Assembly (NCBI GenBank): GCA_050012375.1
Contig: JBEKHH010000003.1
Coordinates: 62,001 to 126,000 of the forward strand
From: PALSA-1353 sp050012375
GTDB lineage: Bacteria; Planctomycetota; Phycisphaerae; Tepidisphaerales; Tepidisphaeraceae
Direction: 5' to 3'
DNA: 64,000 bases
Shown in pieces: positions 9,214 to 17,587 of this stretch. A program made the translations under genes and the position numbers. How positions within the stretch are numbered: the stretch's first letter is position 1; each line of letters opens with the position of its first letter. The notes under the pieces are model-generated. The model saw only the letters and a program-made list of their open reading frames with translations. It ran no database searches and was not told the DNA's origin.

Positions 9214-12200
9214 GAGACTTCCTCCACCGCCAGGGATTGCGGCACGGGCTCGCGCATCACGGCGCGGCCCAGCCGCTTCGCCAGCCGGTCAAACGCCAGG
9301 TAAATCACCGGCGTCGTGTAGAGCGTCAGGACTTGGCTGAAGATCAGGCCGCCGACAATCGCGATCCCCAGCGGCCGGCGCAGCTCCGCCCCCATTCCCG
9401 TTCCCAGCGCAAGGGGCAATCCGGCGAAAAGTGCCGCCGCCGTCGTCATCATGATCGGGCGGAAGCGCAACAAACAGGCCTGGAAGATGGCATCCACCGG
9501 CGATTTGCCCTCCTTGCGCTCGGCTTCCAGGGCAAAGTCGATCATCATGATCGCGTTTTTCTTCACGATGCCGATCAGCAGAATCAGCCCGATGAGCGCG
9601 ATGACGCTGAAATCGGTCTTGCACAGGAGCAGCGCAAGCAGCGCTCCCACGCCGGCCGATGGAAGCGTCGAGAGGATCGTGATGGGATGGATATAGCTCT
9701 CATACAGCACGCCGAGCACGATGTAGACGGTGACCAGCGCCGCGAGGATCAGCAGCGGCTCGTTGGTGAGCGAGGCTTCGAACGCCGCCGCCGTGCCCTG
9801 AAATCCCGCCTGAATGCTGGGCGGCATTTTCAGAGAGGTCTGGGCCGCGTTGATGGCGGCGACGGCGTCTCCCAGCGACGCGCTCGGCGCGAGATTGAAC
9901 GAGATCGTCACCGCTGCGAATTGCCCCTGATGGTTCACCGCCAGCGGCGTCGCCTGTCTCTCCAAATGCGTGAACTGCGCCAGCGGCACCATCGCGCCGG
10001 TTGCCGAATGCACATAAATGTTCTGTAAATCCCTCGGATTGCGCTGATATTTCGGATCCACCCCCAGGATGACGTGATACTGATTCAATTGGGTGAACAT
10101 CGTGGAAACCTGGCGTTGGCCGAACGCATCGTACAGAGTGTTGTCCAGCGCCGCCGCGGTCACGCCCAGACGTGATGCCGCGTCGCGGTCAATCACCAGC
10201 ACGGTCGCGAGCCCCAGGTTCTGCTGGTCGGTCGCGATATCGCGAAGCACCGGAATCTGGCTCATTTTCTCCACGAGCCGAGGCACCCATTGGGCCAGTT
10301 CGTTGGGGTCCGGGTCTTCCAGGGCATATTGAAATTGCGTCCGGCTCACACGATCTTCCACAGTCAGGTCCTGCACCGGCTGCATGTAAAGCGTGATTCC
10401 CGTCACGCGATCCAGCACCGGCTGCAACCGCCGAATCACGTCGCTGGCGCTGATCTTGCGCTGTTCGATGGGCTTGAGATTGATCTGAATGCGCCCCGAG
10501 TTCATCGTGGTGTTTGTCCCGTCGATGCCGATGAACGAAGACAGGCTTTCCACCGCCGGATCCCGCAAGATCGCGTCGGCCAACTCTTGCTGGCTTTGGG
10601 CCATGGCCGGGAAGGAAACCGTCTGCGCCGCCTCGGAGATGCCGAGGATCACGCCCGTATCCTGCACCGGGAAAAAGCCCTTGGGAATGATCAGATACAA
10701 CGCCACGGTGACAGCCAGGGTGGCGACAGCGATCAGCAGGGTCGAGAACTGGTGGCGCAAGACCCACTGCAACGTCATCCCGTAGAAATCGATCACGGCC
10801 CGATAAACCTTCTCTGATTTTTTGAACAGCCAGCCCTGCTCGCTTTCAGGCGTATGCCGCAGCAGCAGGCCGCACATCATCGGCGTGAGCGTCAGCGAGA
10901 CGATCGCCGAGACCACGATCGTCACGCTCAGGGTCACGGCGAACTCGCGGAAGAGCCGGCCCACGACGTCTCCCATGAACAGCAGCGGAATCAGGGCCGC
11001 GATCAGCGAAACGCTCAGCGAGATGATGGTGAACCCGATCTGCTCCGAGCCTTTCAGCGCCGCCTGAAGGGGCGAATCGCCCTCCTCGATGTAGCGGATG
11101 ATGTTCTCGATCATGACGATCGCGTCGTCCACCACGAACCCCGTGGAGATCGTCATCGCCATCAGCGTCAGGTTGTTGATGCTGTAGCCCAGCAGGTACA
11201 TCACGCCGAAGGTCCCCACCAGGGAGAGGGGGACGGCGACGCTGGGAATGACCGTCGCGGAAATGTTGCGCAGAAAGAGAAAGATCACCAGCACGACGAG
11301 AACGATGGTGAGCCCCAGCTCGAATTCCACGTCCGCGACGCTGGCGCGAATCGTCACCGTCCTGTCGGTCAACTGCGTGATCCTGATCCCCGCGGGCAAC
11401 GATGATTCCAACTGCGGCAGGAGTTTCTGGATGCTATCGACCACGGAGATGATGTTGGCGCCCGGCTGGCGCTGGATGTTGACGATCACCGCCGGATCGC
11501 GGTTCATCCACGCCGCCTCCTTCACATCTTCCACCCCATCCACCACGCTTGCGATGTCCGACAGCCGGATCGGCGCCCCGTTCTTGTACGCGACGATGAT
11601 CGGCTTGTAGTCCTTGCTGGTCAGGATCTGATCGTTGGCCCCGATGGTGAACGCCTGGTGCGGGCCGTCAAAACTCCCCTTGGCCTGATCGACGTTTTGC
11701 TGGGGAATGAGCGTGCGCAAATCTTCCAGGGTCAAATCCATGGCCGAGAGCGCGGTTGGATCGGCCTGCACGATCACCGCGGGCTTTTGCCCCCCGCTGA
11801 TGCTCACCAGCCCCACGCCCGGCAATTGTGAAATCTTTTGCGCGAGCCGCGTGTCGGCCAGGTCCTCAACCTTGTAGAGAGGCATCGTGTCGGATGAAAG
11901 GGCCAAGGTCAGGATCGGCGTGTCGGCGGGGTTGACCTTGCTGTACACGGGCGGATTGGGCAGGCTCACGGGCAGATAGGTTGCCGCGGCGTTGATCGCG
12001 GCCTGAACCTCCTGCTCCGCCACGTCGATGTTCAAATCCAGCGAGAACTGAAGCGTGATCAGCGAACTCCCCTCGGAGCTGGTGGAGGTCATCTGGTTCA
12101 GCCCGGGCACCTGCCCGAACTGCCGCTCCAGCGGCGCCGTCACCGATGACGCCATGACGTCCGGACTGGCCCCGGGATAGAATGTCACAACCTGGATCGT

Positions 12201-12329
12201 GGGATAGTCCACCTCCGGCAGCGCCGACACCGGCAACTGCCGAAAGGCGACAAGACCGACCAGCAGAATGCCGGTCATGAGCAGGGATGTCGCCACAGGC
12301 CGCAGAATGAATGGCCTGGACGGACTCAT
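9210..12329 (-). CDS. mdtB: RND efflux pump subunit, HAE1/MdtB-like
   Basis: 1039 residues; RND inner-membrane transporter with TM1 in FILRPVATSLLMTGILLVGL, TM4 motif TGFVVDDAIVMIENI (proton-relay Asp pair) and TM10 motif GIVKKNAIMMIDFA. Paralogous to the following gene over its whole length. ATGA overlaps on both sides (with the fusion protein gene at 12326-12329 and with the next pump at 9210-9213) mark one operon. In MdtABC-type pumps the two subunits form mixed trimers; that is established for E. coli and inferred here. No TolC-like outer-membrane factor is encoded nearby. Confidence 0.92.
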   Translation of the reverse strand: MSPSRPFILRPVATSLLMTGILLVGLVAFRQLPVSALPEVDYPTIQVVTFYPGASPDVMASSVTAPLERQFGQVPGLNQMTSTSSEGSSLITLQFSLDLNIDVAEQEVQAAINAAATYLPVSLPNPPVYSKVNPADTPILTLALSSDTMPLYKVEDLADTRLAQKISQLPGVGLVSISGGQKPAVIVQADPTALSAMDLTLEDLRTLIPQQNVDQAKGSFDGPHQAFTIGANDQILTSKDYKPIIVAYKNGAPIRLSDIASVVDGVEDVKEAAWMNRDPAVIVNIQRQPGANIISVVDSIQKLLPQLESSLPAGIRITQLTDRTVTIRASVADVEFELGLTIVLVVLVIFLFLRNISATVIPSVAVPLSLVGTFGVMYLLGYSINNLTLMAMTISTGFVVDDAIVMIENIIRYIEEGDSPLQAALKGSEQIGFTIISLSVSLIAALIPLLFMGDVVGRLFREFAVTLSVTIVVSAIVSLTLTPMMCGLLLRHTPESEQGWLFKKSEKVYRAVIDFYGMTLQWVLRHQFSTLLIAVATLAVTVALYLIIPKGFFPVQDTGVILGISEAAQTVSFPAMAQSQQELADAILRDPAVESLSSFIGIDGTNTTMNSGRIQINLKPIEQRKISASDVIRRLQPVLDRVTGITLYMQPVQDLTVEDRVSRTQFQYALEDPDPNELAQWVPRLVEKMSQIPVLRDIATDQQNLGLATVLVIDRDAASRLGVTAAALDNTLYDAFGQRQVSTMFTQLNQYHVILGVDPKYQRNPRDLQNIYVHSATGAMVPLAQFTHLERQATPLAVNHQGQFAAVTISFNLAPSASLGDAVAAINAAQTSLKMPPSIQAGFQGTAAAFEASLTNEPLLILAALVTVYIVLGVLYESYIHPITILSTLPSAGVGALLALLLCKTDFSVIALIGLILLIGIVKKNAIMMIDFALEAERKEGKSPVDAIFQACLLRFRPIMMTTAAALFAGLPLALGTGMGAELRRPLGIAIVGGLIFSQVLTLYTTPVIYLAFDRLAKRLGRAVMREPVPQSLAVEEVS

Positions 12330-13657
12330 TCGCTGTTCCTTGGACTGCCCTGCGGAGTTGAATCGCCGGAGACCGACTGACGGGACCGCCCGCCGGGGCG
12401 CGTGGTGCTGGTTCGCGTTGTCGGCCCCTTGGCGCCGACGCGCGTCACCACCACCTTCGATCCGGCCTCCAGCTTGTCCACGCCGTTGGTGACCACCAGT
12501 TCTCCAGCCGAGAGACCCTCGTCAATCGCCGTCATGTCCTCACCGTTCACTTCCTGATCCGCGCCCGGCTTGATCTTGCGGATTTCAACCGTGTTATCCG
12601 GCTTGGCGACGTAAACGAACGAAAAATCCGGACCGGTCTGAACGGCCTCCGACGGAACCAGCACCACGTTCTTCAGCGTACTCACCAGCATTCTGACCGT
12701 CAGGAGCTGATTGGGGAACAGCTCGTTGTGGGTGTTGTCAAATTGCGCCTTGAGGTTGACCGTGCCCGTCGTGGTGTTCACCTGGCTATCGATGGCGATC
12801 AGCTTTCCCCTGGCCAGCACCTGATCGCCGTTTAACGCCGTCGTTGGCAGCGGCGGAACGTGGTCGGAACGGGTGATCACGTCCGGAATGGCATCTTGCT
12901 GAATCGCGAAAACAACCGTGATCGGCTGAAGCTGGGTGATGATCGCCAGCCCGGTTGCATCGCTGGCGTGAACAATGTTTCCCTGGTCCACCAGCCGAAG
13001 TCCGATCCGTCCCGTGATGGGAGAGTTGATCGTGCAGTAATTCAAATTCACCTGGGCGGCATACACGGCCCCCTGATCGCTTTTGATGATTCCCGAGTCC
13101 AGATCCACTGTCGCCTGCTGCGTATCGATCTGCTGCTGAGTGTATGCGTCGGGCGCTGCCTTGTACCGTTTCAAATTCACCTGATCGTTCGCAAGCGTTG
13201 CCTGGTCCTTGGCGAACTGCCCCTGGACCTGCTCCAGCACGGCCTTGTACGGGTTCGGATCGATTTGCACGAGCAGATCGCCCTGATGCACGATCTGCCC
13301 CTCCTCGTAGGCGACCTTGATCAGCTCTCCATCGACGCGCGTATGAACGGTCACCGTCTGCAACGGCGTCACCGTGCCCAGCAATCCATCGACATGAATG
13401 GGCAAATCCCCGATCCTGGCCGTCGCCGCATCCACGGGGATGCCCCGGCCCCCCGTGGCGGCGAGGCGATTGGCTGCGGCGCTTGAGCCGGCACGCACCC
13501 GAACAACGATTAGGTACGTCAGCCCCGCGACCACGCACAGCACGATCAGCCAGACGATCCAAAACCATCGGCGCCTTGGGGGGCCGGATGGTGGAGTTGG
13601 TTCAGTCTCGCGATAAGGCTGCGGCGATGGCACAACGGCTGTGTCCGCTTTTGTCAT
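12326..13657 (-). CDS. mdtA: RND periplasmic adaptor (membrane fusion protein), MdtA-like
   Basis: 443 residues from ATG at 13657; the frame is open further upstream to 13816, but this ATG follows a promoter-like sequence by about 20 bases and puts a cytoplasmic tail and one membrane helix (FWIVWLIVLCVVAGLTYLIV, about residues 32-51) at the N-terminus. Then come the lipoyl-like half (GTVTPLQTVTVHTRVDGELI), a helical hairpin with repeated Q/A/N/D (QATLANDQVNLKRY), the beta-barrel and a C-terminal membrane-proximal domain (VYVAKPDNTVEIRKIKPG). The tail is Thr/Ser/Arg-rich and unlike the core. It links the RND trimer to an outer-membrane channel. Anchored by a helix rather than by lipid. Confidence 0.88.
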   Translation of the reverse strand: MTKADTAVVPSPQPYRETEPTPPSGPPRRRWFWIVWLIVLCVVAGLTYLIVVRVRAGSSAAANRLAATGGRGIPVDAATARIGDLPIHVDGLLGTVTPLQTVTVHTRVDGELIKVAYEEGQIVHQGDLLVQIDPNPYKAVLEQVQGQFAKDQATLANDQVNLKRYKAAPDAYTQQQIDTQQATVDLDSGIIKSDQGAVYAAQVNLNYCTINSPITGRIGLRLVDQGNIVHASDATGLAIITQLQPITVVFAIQQDAIPDVITRSDHVPPLPTTALNGDQVLARGKLIAIDSQVNTTTGTVNLKAQFDNTHNELFPNQLLTVRMLVSTLKNVVLVPSEAVQTGPDFSFVYVAKPDNTVEIRKIKPGADQEVNGEDMTAIDEGLSAGELVVTNGVDKLEAGSKVVVTRVGAKGPTTRTSTTRPGGRSRQSVSGDSTPQGSPRNSE

Positions 13658-13683
13658 AGTATGCACAACGATTTTGGCTTCCA

Positions 13684-13713
13684 ATGATAGCGGCCGGTCG
13701 CGGCAGCGTCCAA
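13684..13713 (-). promoter_or_regulatory. Predicted promoter of the mdtABC-like operon
   Basis: Minus strand: TTGGAC (708-713 of 13 kb, i.e. 13708-13713) and TATCAT (13684-13689, five of six consensus) with an 18-base spacer, about 27 bases before ATG at 13657. The -35 match is poor (three of six). Confidence 0.35.
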
Positions 13714-13856
13714 GGCCATGCGACCCTTCATTAACGCGGCAAAAAAGACCCTGGTCCGCATCGATCCCCCTGACAAATCTTCGGCGATTCACTTCCTGCG
13801 GATCAAGATGCCGCAAGCCCGATAAACCGGATCGGCGTCGCCCAATGTCCGAAAAA

Positions 13857-15764
13857 CTATGCGCCTGCGGAGGCTTCGCCTTCCGCTACGGAGGCTTCGC
13901 CTTCCGCTGCGGAGGCTTCGCCTTGCGCTTCGGGAACCGTTCGCCTCACGCGATCGAGATGGATGGCCAGAACGGTTAGGTCAGCCGGAGTAATGCCGCT
14001 GATGCGAAGGGCCTGTCCCAAACTCCGGGGCGTGAACCTGGCCAGCTTCTGGCGGGCTTCGTTGCGCAGCCCGGCGATTTGCGAATAATCCATCGCCGTG
14101 GGGATCAGCTTTGATTCCATCTTTGCGAACCGCTCGATCTGCCGATCCTGCCGGGCAATGTATCCCTGGTATTTGAGGCGAGTTTCGAGTCGGGCGGCGA
14201 TCGCGGGCTCGATCGCGGCGGCTTCGGGAAATCGAGCGGCCAATTCCTTCCAATCCACGTCGGCCCGGCGGAGATGGTCCTCCGCCCCGACTTTGCCCAG
14301 AAGCACCGCGGCCGCGGCCATCGCCTCACGCCGGGCGGTGAACGACGACCAGCGCCCATCATCCACCAGACCGATCTCGCGGCCGAGCGGAGTCAGCCGC
14401 TCATCCGCGTTGTCGCTGCGCAGTTGCAGGCGGTGCTCGGCGCGGCTCGTGAACATGCGATAAGGCTCGGTTGGGGGTTTGGTGACCAGATCGTCGATCA
14501 GCACGCCGATGTACGCCTGATCGCGGCGGAGAATGAAATCGCTCTCCTGCCCGCGGACGTATTTTGCGGCATTGACGCCGGCGACGATTCCCTGGGCCGC
14601 CGCCTCCTCGTAGCCGCTCGTGCCGTTGATCTGCCCCGCCAGAAACAGCCCCGCCACGCGCTTGGTTTGCAGCGAGCTTTGAATCTGGGTCGGCCAGACC
14701 ATGTCGTATTCCACGGCGTAGCCCCAGCGAAGCACTCGCGCGTTTTCGAGGCCCGGAATCAGTCGGACGATTCTTTCCTGCACGTCCGCAGGCAGCGACG
14801 TGCTGATGCCGTTGCAATAAATTTCATCCGTGTCCAGGCCCTCGGGTTCCAGGAAGATCTGGTGTCGAGTTCTGTCGGCGAAGCGGACAACTTTGTCTTC
14901 GATGCTCGGGCAATAGCGCGGCCCGGTGCTTCGGATCTGGCCGCTGTACATCGGGGCGCGGTGAAGATTTTCGCGGATGATCTCGTGAATCCGCTCGTTG
15001 GTTCCGCCGATCCAGCACCGCACCTGCGGCAGCGGAGGGGACCAATCGCGGCGATACTCGTTGAGATAGGAAAACGGCATGGGCCGCTCGTCGCCGGGTT
15101 GCGGCTCGAATGCCGAGAAGTCGATCGAAGCGCGATGAAGCCGCGGCGGCGTGCCGGTTTTCAGCCGGCCCATTTCCAGACCCAGATTTTGCAGCGACGC
15201 GCTGAGACCGGTGGCGGCCGCTTCGCCGACGCGGCCGCCGGCGGTTTGGCTCTGGCCCGTGTGCATCAGCCCGCGCAGAAATGTCCCGGTGGTGACAACC
15301 ACAGCCCGGCAGTCGATGCGCAAGCCGTCCTTGAGCAGAACCGCGCCGACCGCCGGCGCGGCGAGAATCTCCGCAACTTCGCCGGGAACGATCGTGAGAT
15401 TTGGGCACGTGCCGAGCAAATGCTGGACTTGCCGGGCGTATTTATATTTATCCGCCTGCGCCCGCGGCCCCCAGACGGCCGGGCCCTTGGAGCGATTGAG
15501 CATGCGAAACTGAATGCCCGTCGCATCCGTCGCCAGGCCCATGAGTCCGCCCAGGGCGTCGATTTCGCGGACCATTTGGCCCTTGGCCAACCCGCCGATG
15601 GCGGGATTGCACGACATCTGCCCGATGCGGGAGGGATCCATGGTGATCATGGCGACGCGCGCCCCCAGGCGCGAAGCGGCCCAGGCGGCTTCCGCGCCGG
15701 CGTGTCCGCCTCCGATGATGATGATGTCGTAGTATGTGCTCAGGGGAATTTTCGGTAAGGGCAA
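13857..15764 (-). CDS. mnmG: tRNA uridine-5-carboxymethylaminomethyl modification enzyme MnmG (GidA)
   Basis: 635 residues. With MnmE, MnmG installs the cmnm5 group on the wobble uridine of tRNAs using FAD, NADH and folate. Seen: the FAD-binding GGGHAG (residues 18-23), SCNPAIGG, RMLNRSKGPAVWGPRAQADK region, the second GxGxxG-like KTGTPPR, and the C-terminal domain ending GITPADLTVLAIHLDRVRR. The start is TTG at 15764 without a clear Shine-Dalgarno; the protein must begin here or slightly later because the Rossmann strand follows at once. The last ~22 residues are a repetitive extension (AEGEASA x3) absent from typical MnmG. No mnmE nearby. Confidence 0.95.
   Translation of the reverse strand: MPLPKIPLSTYYDIIIIGGGHAGAEAAWAASRLGARVAMITMDPSRIGQMSCNPAIGGLAKGQMVREIDALGGLMGLATDATGIQFRMLNRSKGPAVWGPRAQADKYKYARQVQHLLGTCPNLTIVPGEVAEILAAPAVGAVLLKDGLRIDCRAVVVTTGTFLRGLMHTGQSQTAGGRVGEAAATGLSASLQNLGLEMGRLKTGTPPRLHRASIDFSAFEPQPGDERPMPFSYLNEYRRDWSPPLPQVRCWIGGTNERIHEIIRENLHRAPMYSGQIRSTGPRYCPSIEDKVVRFADRTRHQIFLEPEGLDTDEIYCNGISTSLPADVQERIVRLIPGLENARVLRWGYAVEYDMVWPTQIQSSLQTKRVAGLFLAGQINGTSGYEEAAAQGIVAGVNAAKYVRGQESDFILRRDQAYIGVLIDDLVTKPPTEPYRMFTSRAEHRLQLRSDNADERLTPLGREIGLVDDGRWSSFTARREAMAAAAVLLGKVGAEDHLRRADVDWKELAARFPEAAAIEPAIAARLETRLKYQGYIARQDRQIERFAKMESKLIPTAMDYSQIAGLRNEARQKLARFTPRSLGQALRISGITPADLTVLAIHLDRVRRTVPEAQGEASAAEGEASVAEGEASAGA
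13869..13931. repeat. Three tandem 21-bp units in the 3' end of mnmG
   Basis: Units at 13869-13889, 13890-13910 and 13911-13931 share GGAGGCTTCGCCTTCCGC with one to three changes. Being a multiple of three they stay in frame and encode repeated EGEAS(A/V)A on the minus strand. Confidence 0.9.
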
Positions 15765-15813
15765 AAGAAATCGCGATTGGAGAGTATTTCGCGTGTCCTG
15801 GTCAAGCAGTCGC

Positions 15814-17526
15814 CTAAACTCCTTCGTGCAGCATCTTTTCCCTCAGGGCGCGATCGGCCTGAAGTTTGTCCAATTCGTCGCGATACACGCGAAAGCTTTC
15901 CATTAGCGCCTCATGCGATCCGGCCCCGACGTCGTAGTCGCTGCGGGCCTGGATCAATTCGATGCATGCGTCGACGAATGGTTGGATTCGCAAGTCCGAG
16001 ATCGGGCGAAGGCGTCTTAATTCCCTGATCGCTCGATCCACGGCCGCCGGCATCAGATGCTGCGTGCCTGTGGCCACGTCTCTGTCTGTCAGCATCGGAA
16101 TGACGCTCGCGAGGCCCATGATCGCGTAATACTCCGACGCCAATGCCGTCAGCCTTTTCCGCTGCTTGTTTTGTGCGATCTGCAGCAGCAGCCTGGCCGA
16201 AAGATGATTCGGCGCCAGGTCCGCGACGCGCTTGAGCTTATTCAGCGCCTCATCGGTGCGGAGATAATTGGGTGACGCCTGCATCGATTCCTGAATCTCG
16301 CTGAACAGATTGATCGCGTCGCCCTCTTTGGCAGCGCGGTCGGTGCGGGCGACCGCCACGGCATCGTCAAGCGTTGAGATTCCGATCACCTGCACGTTCG
16401 TTATCTCCGAAACGCCGTTGTAGATCACCGCATCAACCAGTTCTTCAAAATCTTCATTCGGCAGCGCGACCAACGTGCATCCGGCGTCTTTCGCGCCGCG
16501 CAGCTTGGCGCCGACTCCGCCGACGACGCGGATCCGGCCGTCCGCGCTGACATCGCCGGTAATCGCAAACTGCGGGTCCACGTCGAAACCCTCAATTACC
16601 GACAGCATCAGCGTCCCCAGCGCCGCGCCGATCGATCCGCCGTCCTTGGGCGTATATTTATCCTCAAACGAAAACTCCAGCTTGCGCGCCACGATCCCTG
16701 GATGCTTGGCGTTGATCGCTCGCGCCACATCATCGAGCACCAGGTACATTTGACTGCCTACGGGAGACGTGAACTTCACCGGAATGGAATTATCTTTCGG
16801 CAATCCGGGCGTGACCGTCAGAATCAAATCCGACGCCAGACCAAGGGCATCGCCATTGTCCTGTTCCCGGACATATAGCGCCTTGATCGAGGCTTGCAAT
16901 TTGGAAATGCGGGTCGTCGGCGCACCGGTTACGCTGTTTTGCAGCGCCACATTTGACGATGCGCCAGCCTGGGAGGTTTCGTCTTTCGGCTTCTCGTCGC
17001 TCGGCTGCGGATTGGATAGGGTCAGTTGCCTGGCGGCTACCATGGCGCCCAAGGATCCCCTGTCTGCCGGAATGGTCAGGTGCTGCGATTCGGCGAAGCT
17101 CTGCTTGTAAATTGCCATCGGCCCGCTTTGATCGCCTTTGAAGTGAAGCTCGGCGAATCTCGTCCAGCCCGTGGACGCGAGCGTGCCGCGCGCCCCCGCC
17201 GCCATTGGACCTTCGCCGACAAATACATAGACCGTGCTTCCCGATGGAGCGTCGATGGTGACATCGCTCGCGGCCTTCCACGGGCGCCGCGTGAAATTCA
17301 AATTGGCCATTTCGCTTGGAAACTTGTCCAGAACACAATCCTGATTGCTGAAGAGCTTGACGCCATTGGCGAGAGCATCCACGTCGGTGTCGCCGCTAGC
17401 GAACTGCACCTGGACCGCATCCCCCCCGCCGGCCAGCATCGAATCGTCGCCTGCCAACGCCCGCGAATTGCAAAGCGCCAGAATGCACACCGCGGCCGCG
17501 ATGACGCTATGCAACAGGTGTCTCAT
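15814..17526 (-). CDS. Secreted protein with Lon-type (S16) peptidase domain
   Basis: 570 residues with a signal peptide (MRHLLHSVIAAAVCILALCNSRALA). Residues about 205-375 match the proteolytic domain of Lon: PKDGGSIGAALGTLM holds the candidate nucleophile Ser298, and GGVGAKLRGAKDAGC holds the candidate base Lys341. The 43-residue Ser-Lys spacing equals that of E. coli Lon (Ser679, Lys722). There is no AAA+ ATPase domain; the N-terminal ~200 residues and the helical C-terminal ~190 residues are of unknown type. Most S16 enzymes are cytoplasmic, so an exported one is unusual. SD GGGAG precedes ATG. It follows the polytopic membrane protein by 61 bases and probably ends the operon that starts at 22846. 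Could be inactive or act on exported substrates. Confidence 0.8.
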   Translation of the reverse strand: MRHLLHSVIAAAVCILALCNSRALAGDDSMLAGGGDAVQVQFASGDTDVDALANGVKLFSNQDCVLDKFPSEMANLNFTRRPWKAASDVTIDAPSGSTVYVFVGEGPMAAGARGTLASTGWTRFAELHFKGDQSGPMAIYKQSFAESQHLTIPADRGSLGAMVAARQLTLSNPQPSDEKPKDETSQAGASSNVALQNSVTGAPTTRISKLQASIKALYVREQDNGDALGLASDLILTVTPGLPKDNSIPVKFTSPVGSQMYLVLDDVARAINAKHPGIVARKLEFSFEDKYTPKDGGSIGAALGTLMLSVIEGFDVDPQFAITGDVSADGRIRVVGGVGAKLRGAKDAGCTLVALPNEDFEELVDAVIYNGVSEITNVQVIGISTLDDAVAVARTDRAAKEGDAINLFSEIQESMQASPNYLRTDEALNKLKRVADLAPNHLSARLLLQIAQNKQRKRLTALASEYYAIMGLASVIPMLTDRDVATGTQHLMPAAVDRAIRELRRLRPISDLRIQPFVDACIELIQARSDYDVGAGSHEALMESFRVYRDELDKLQADRALREKMLHEGV

Positions 17527-17587
17527 GGAAGCTCCCTCGTTGCCGCCTATGTTACGTCATTTTGCGATTGCGCCCAGCGCCGCGGGT

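Noticed and set aside
13869..13931. Tandem repeats as a CRISPR array
   Set aside because: Units are directly adjacent with no spacers and stay in the mnmG reading frame.
14274..15758. Long plus-strand frame opposite mnmG
   Set aside because: Complement of a highly conserved gene, no start signal and no recognisable domain.
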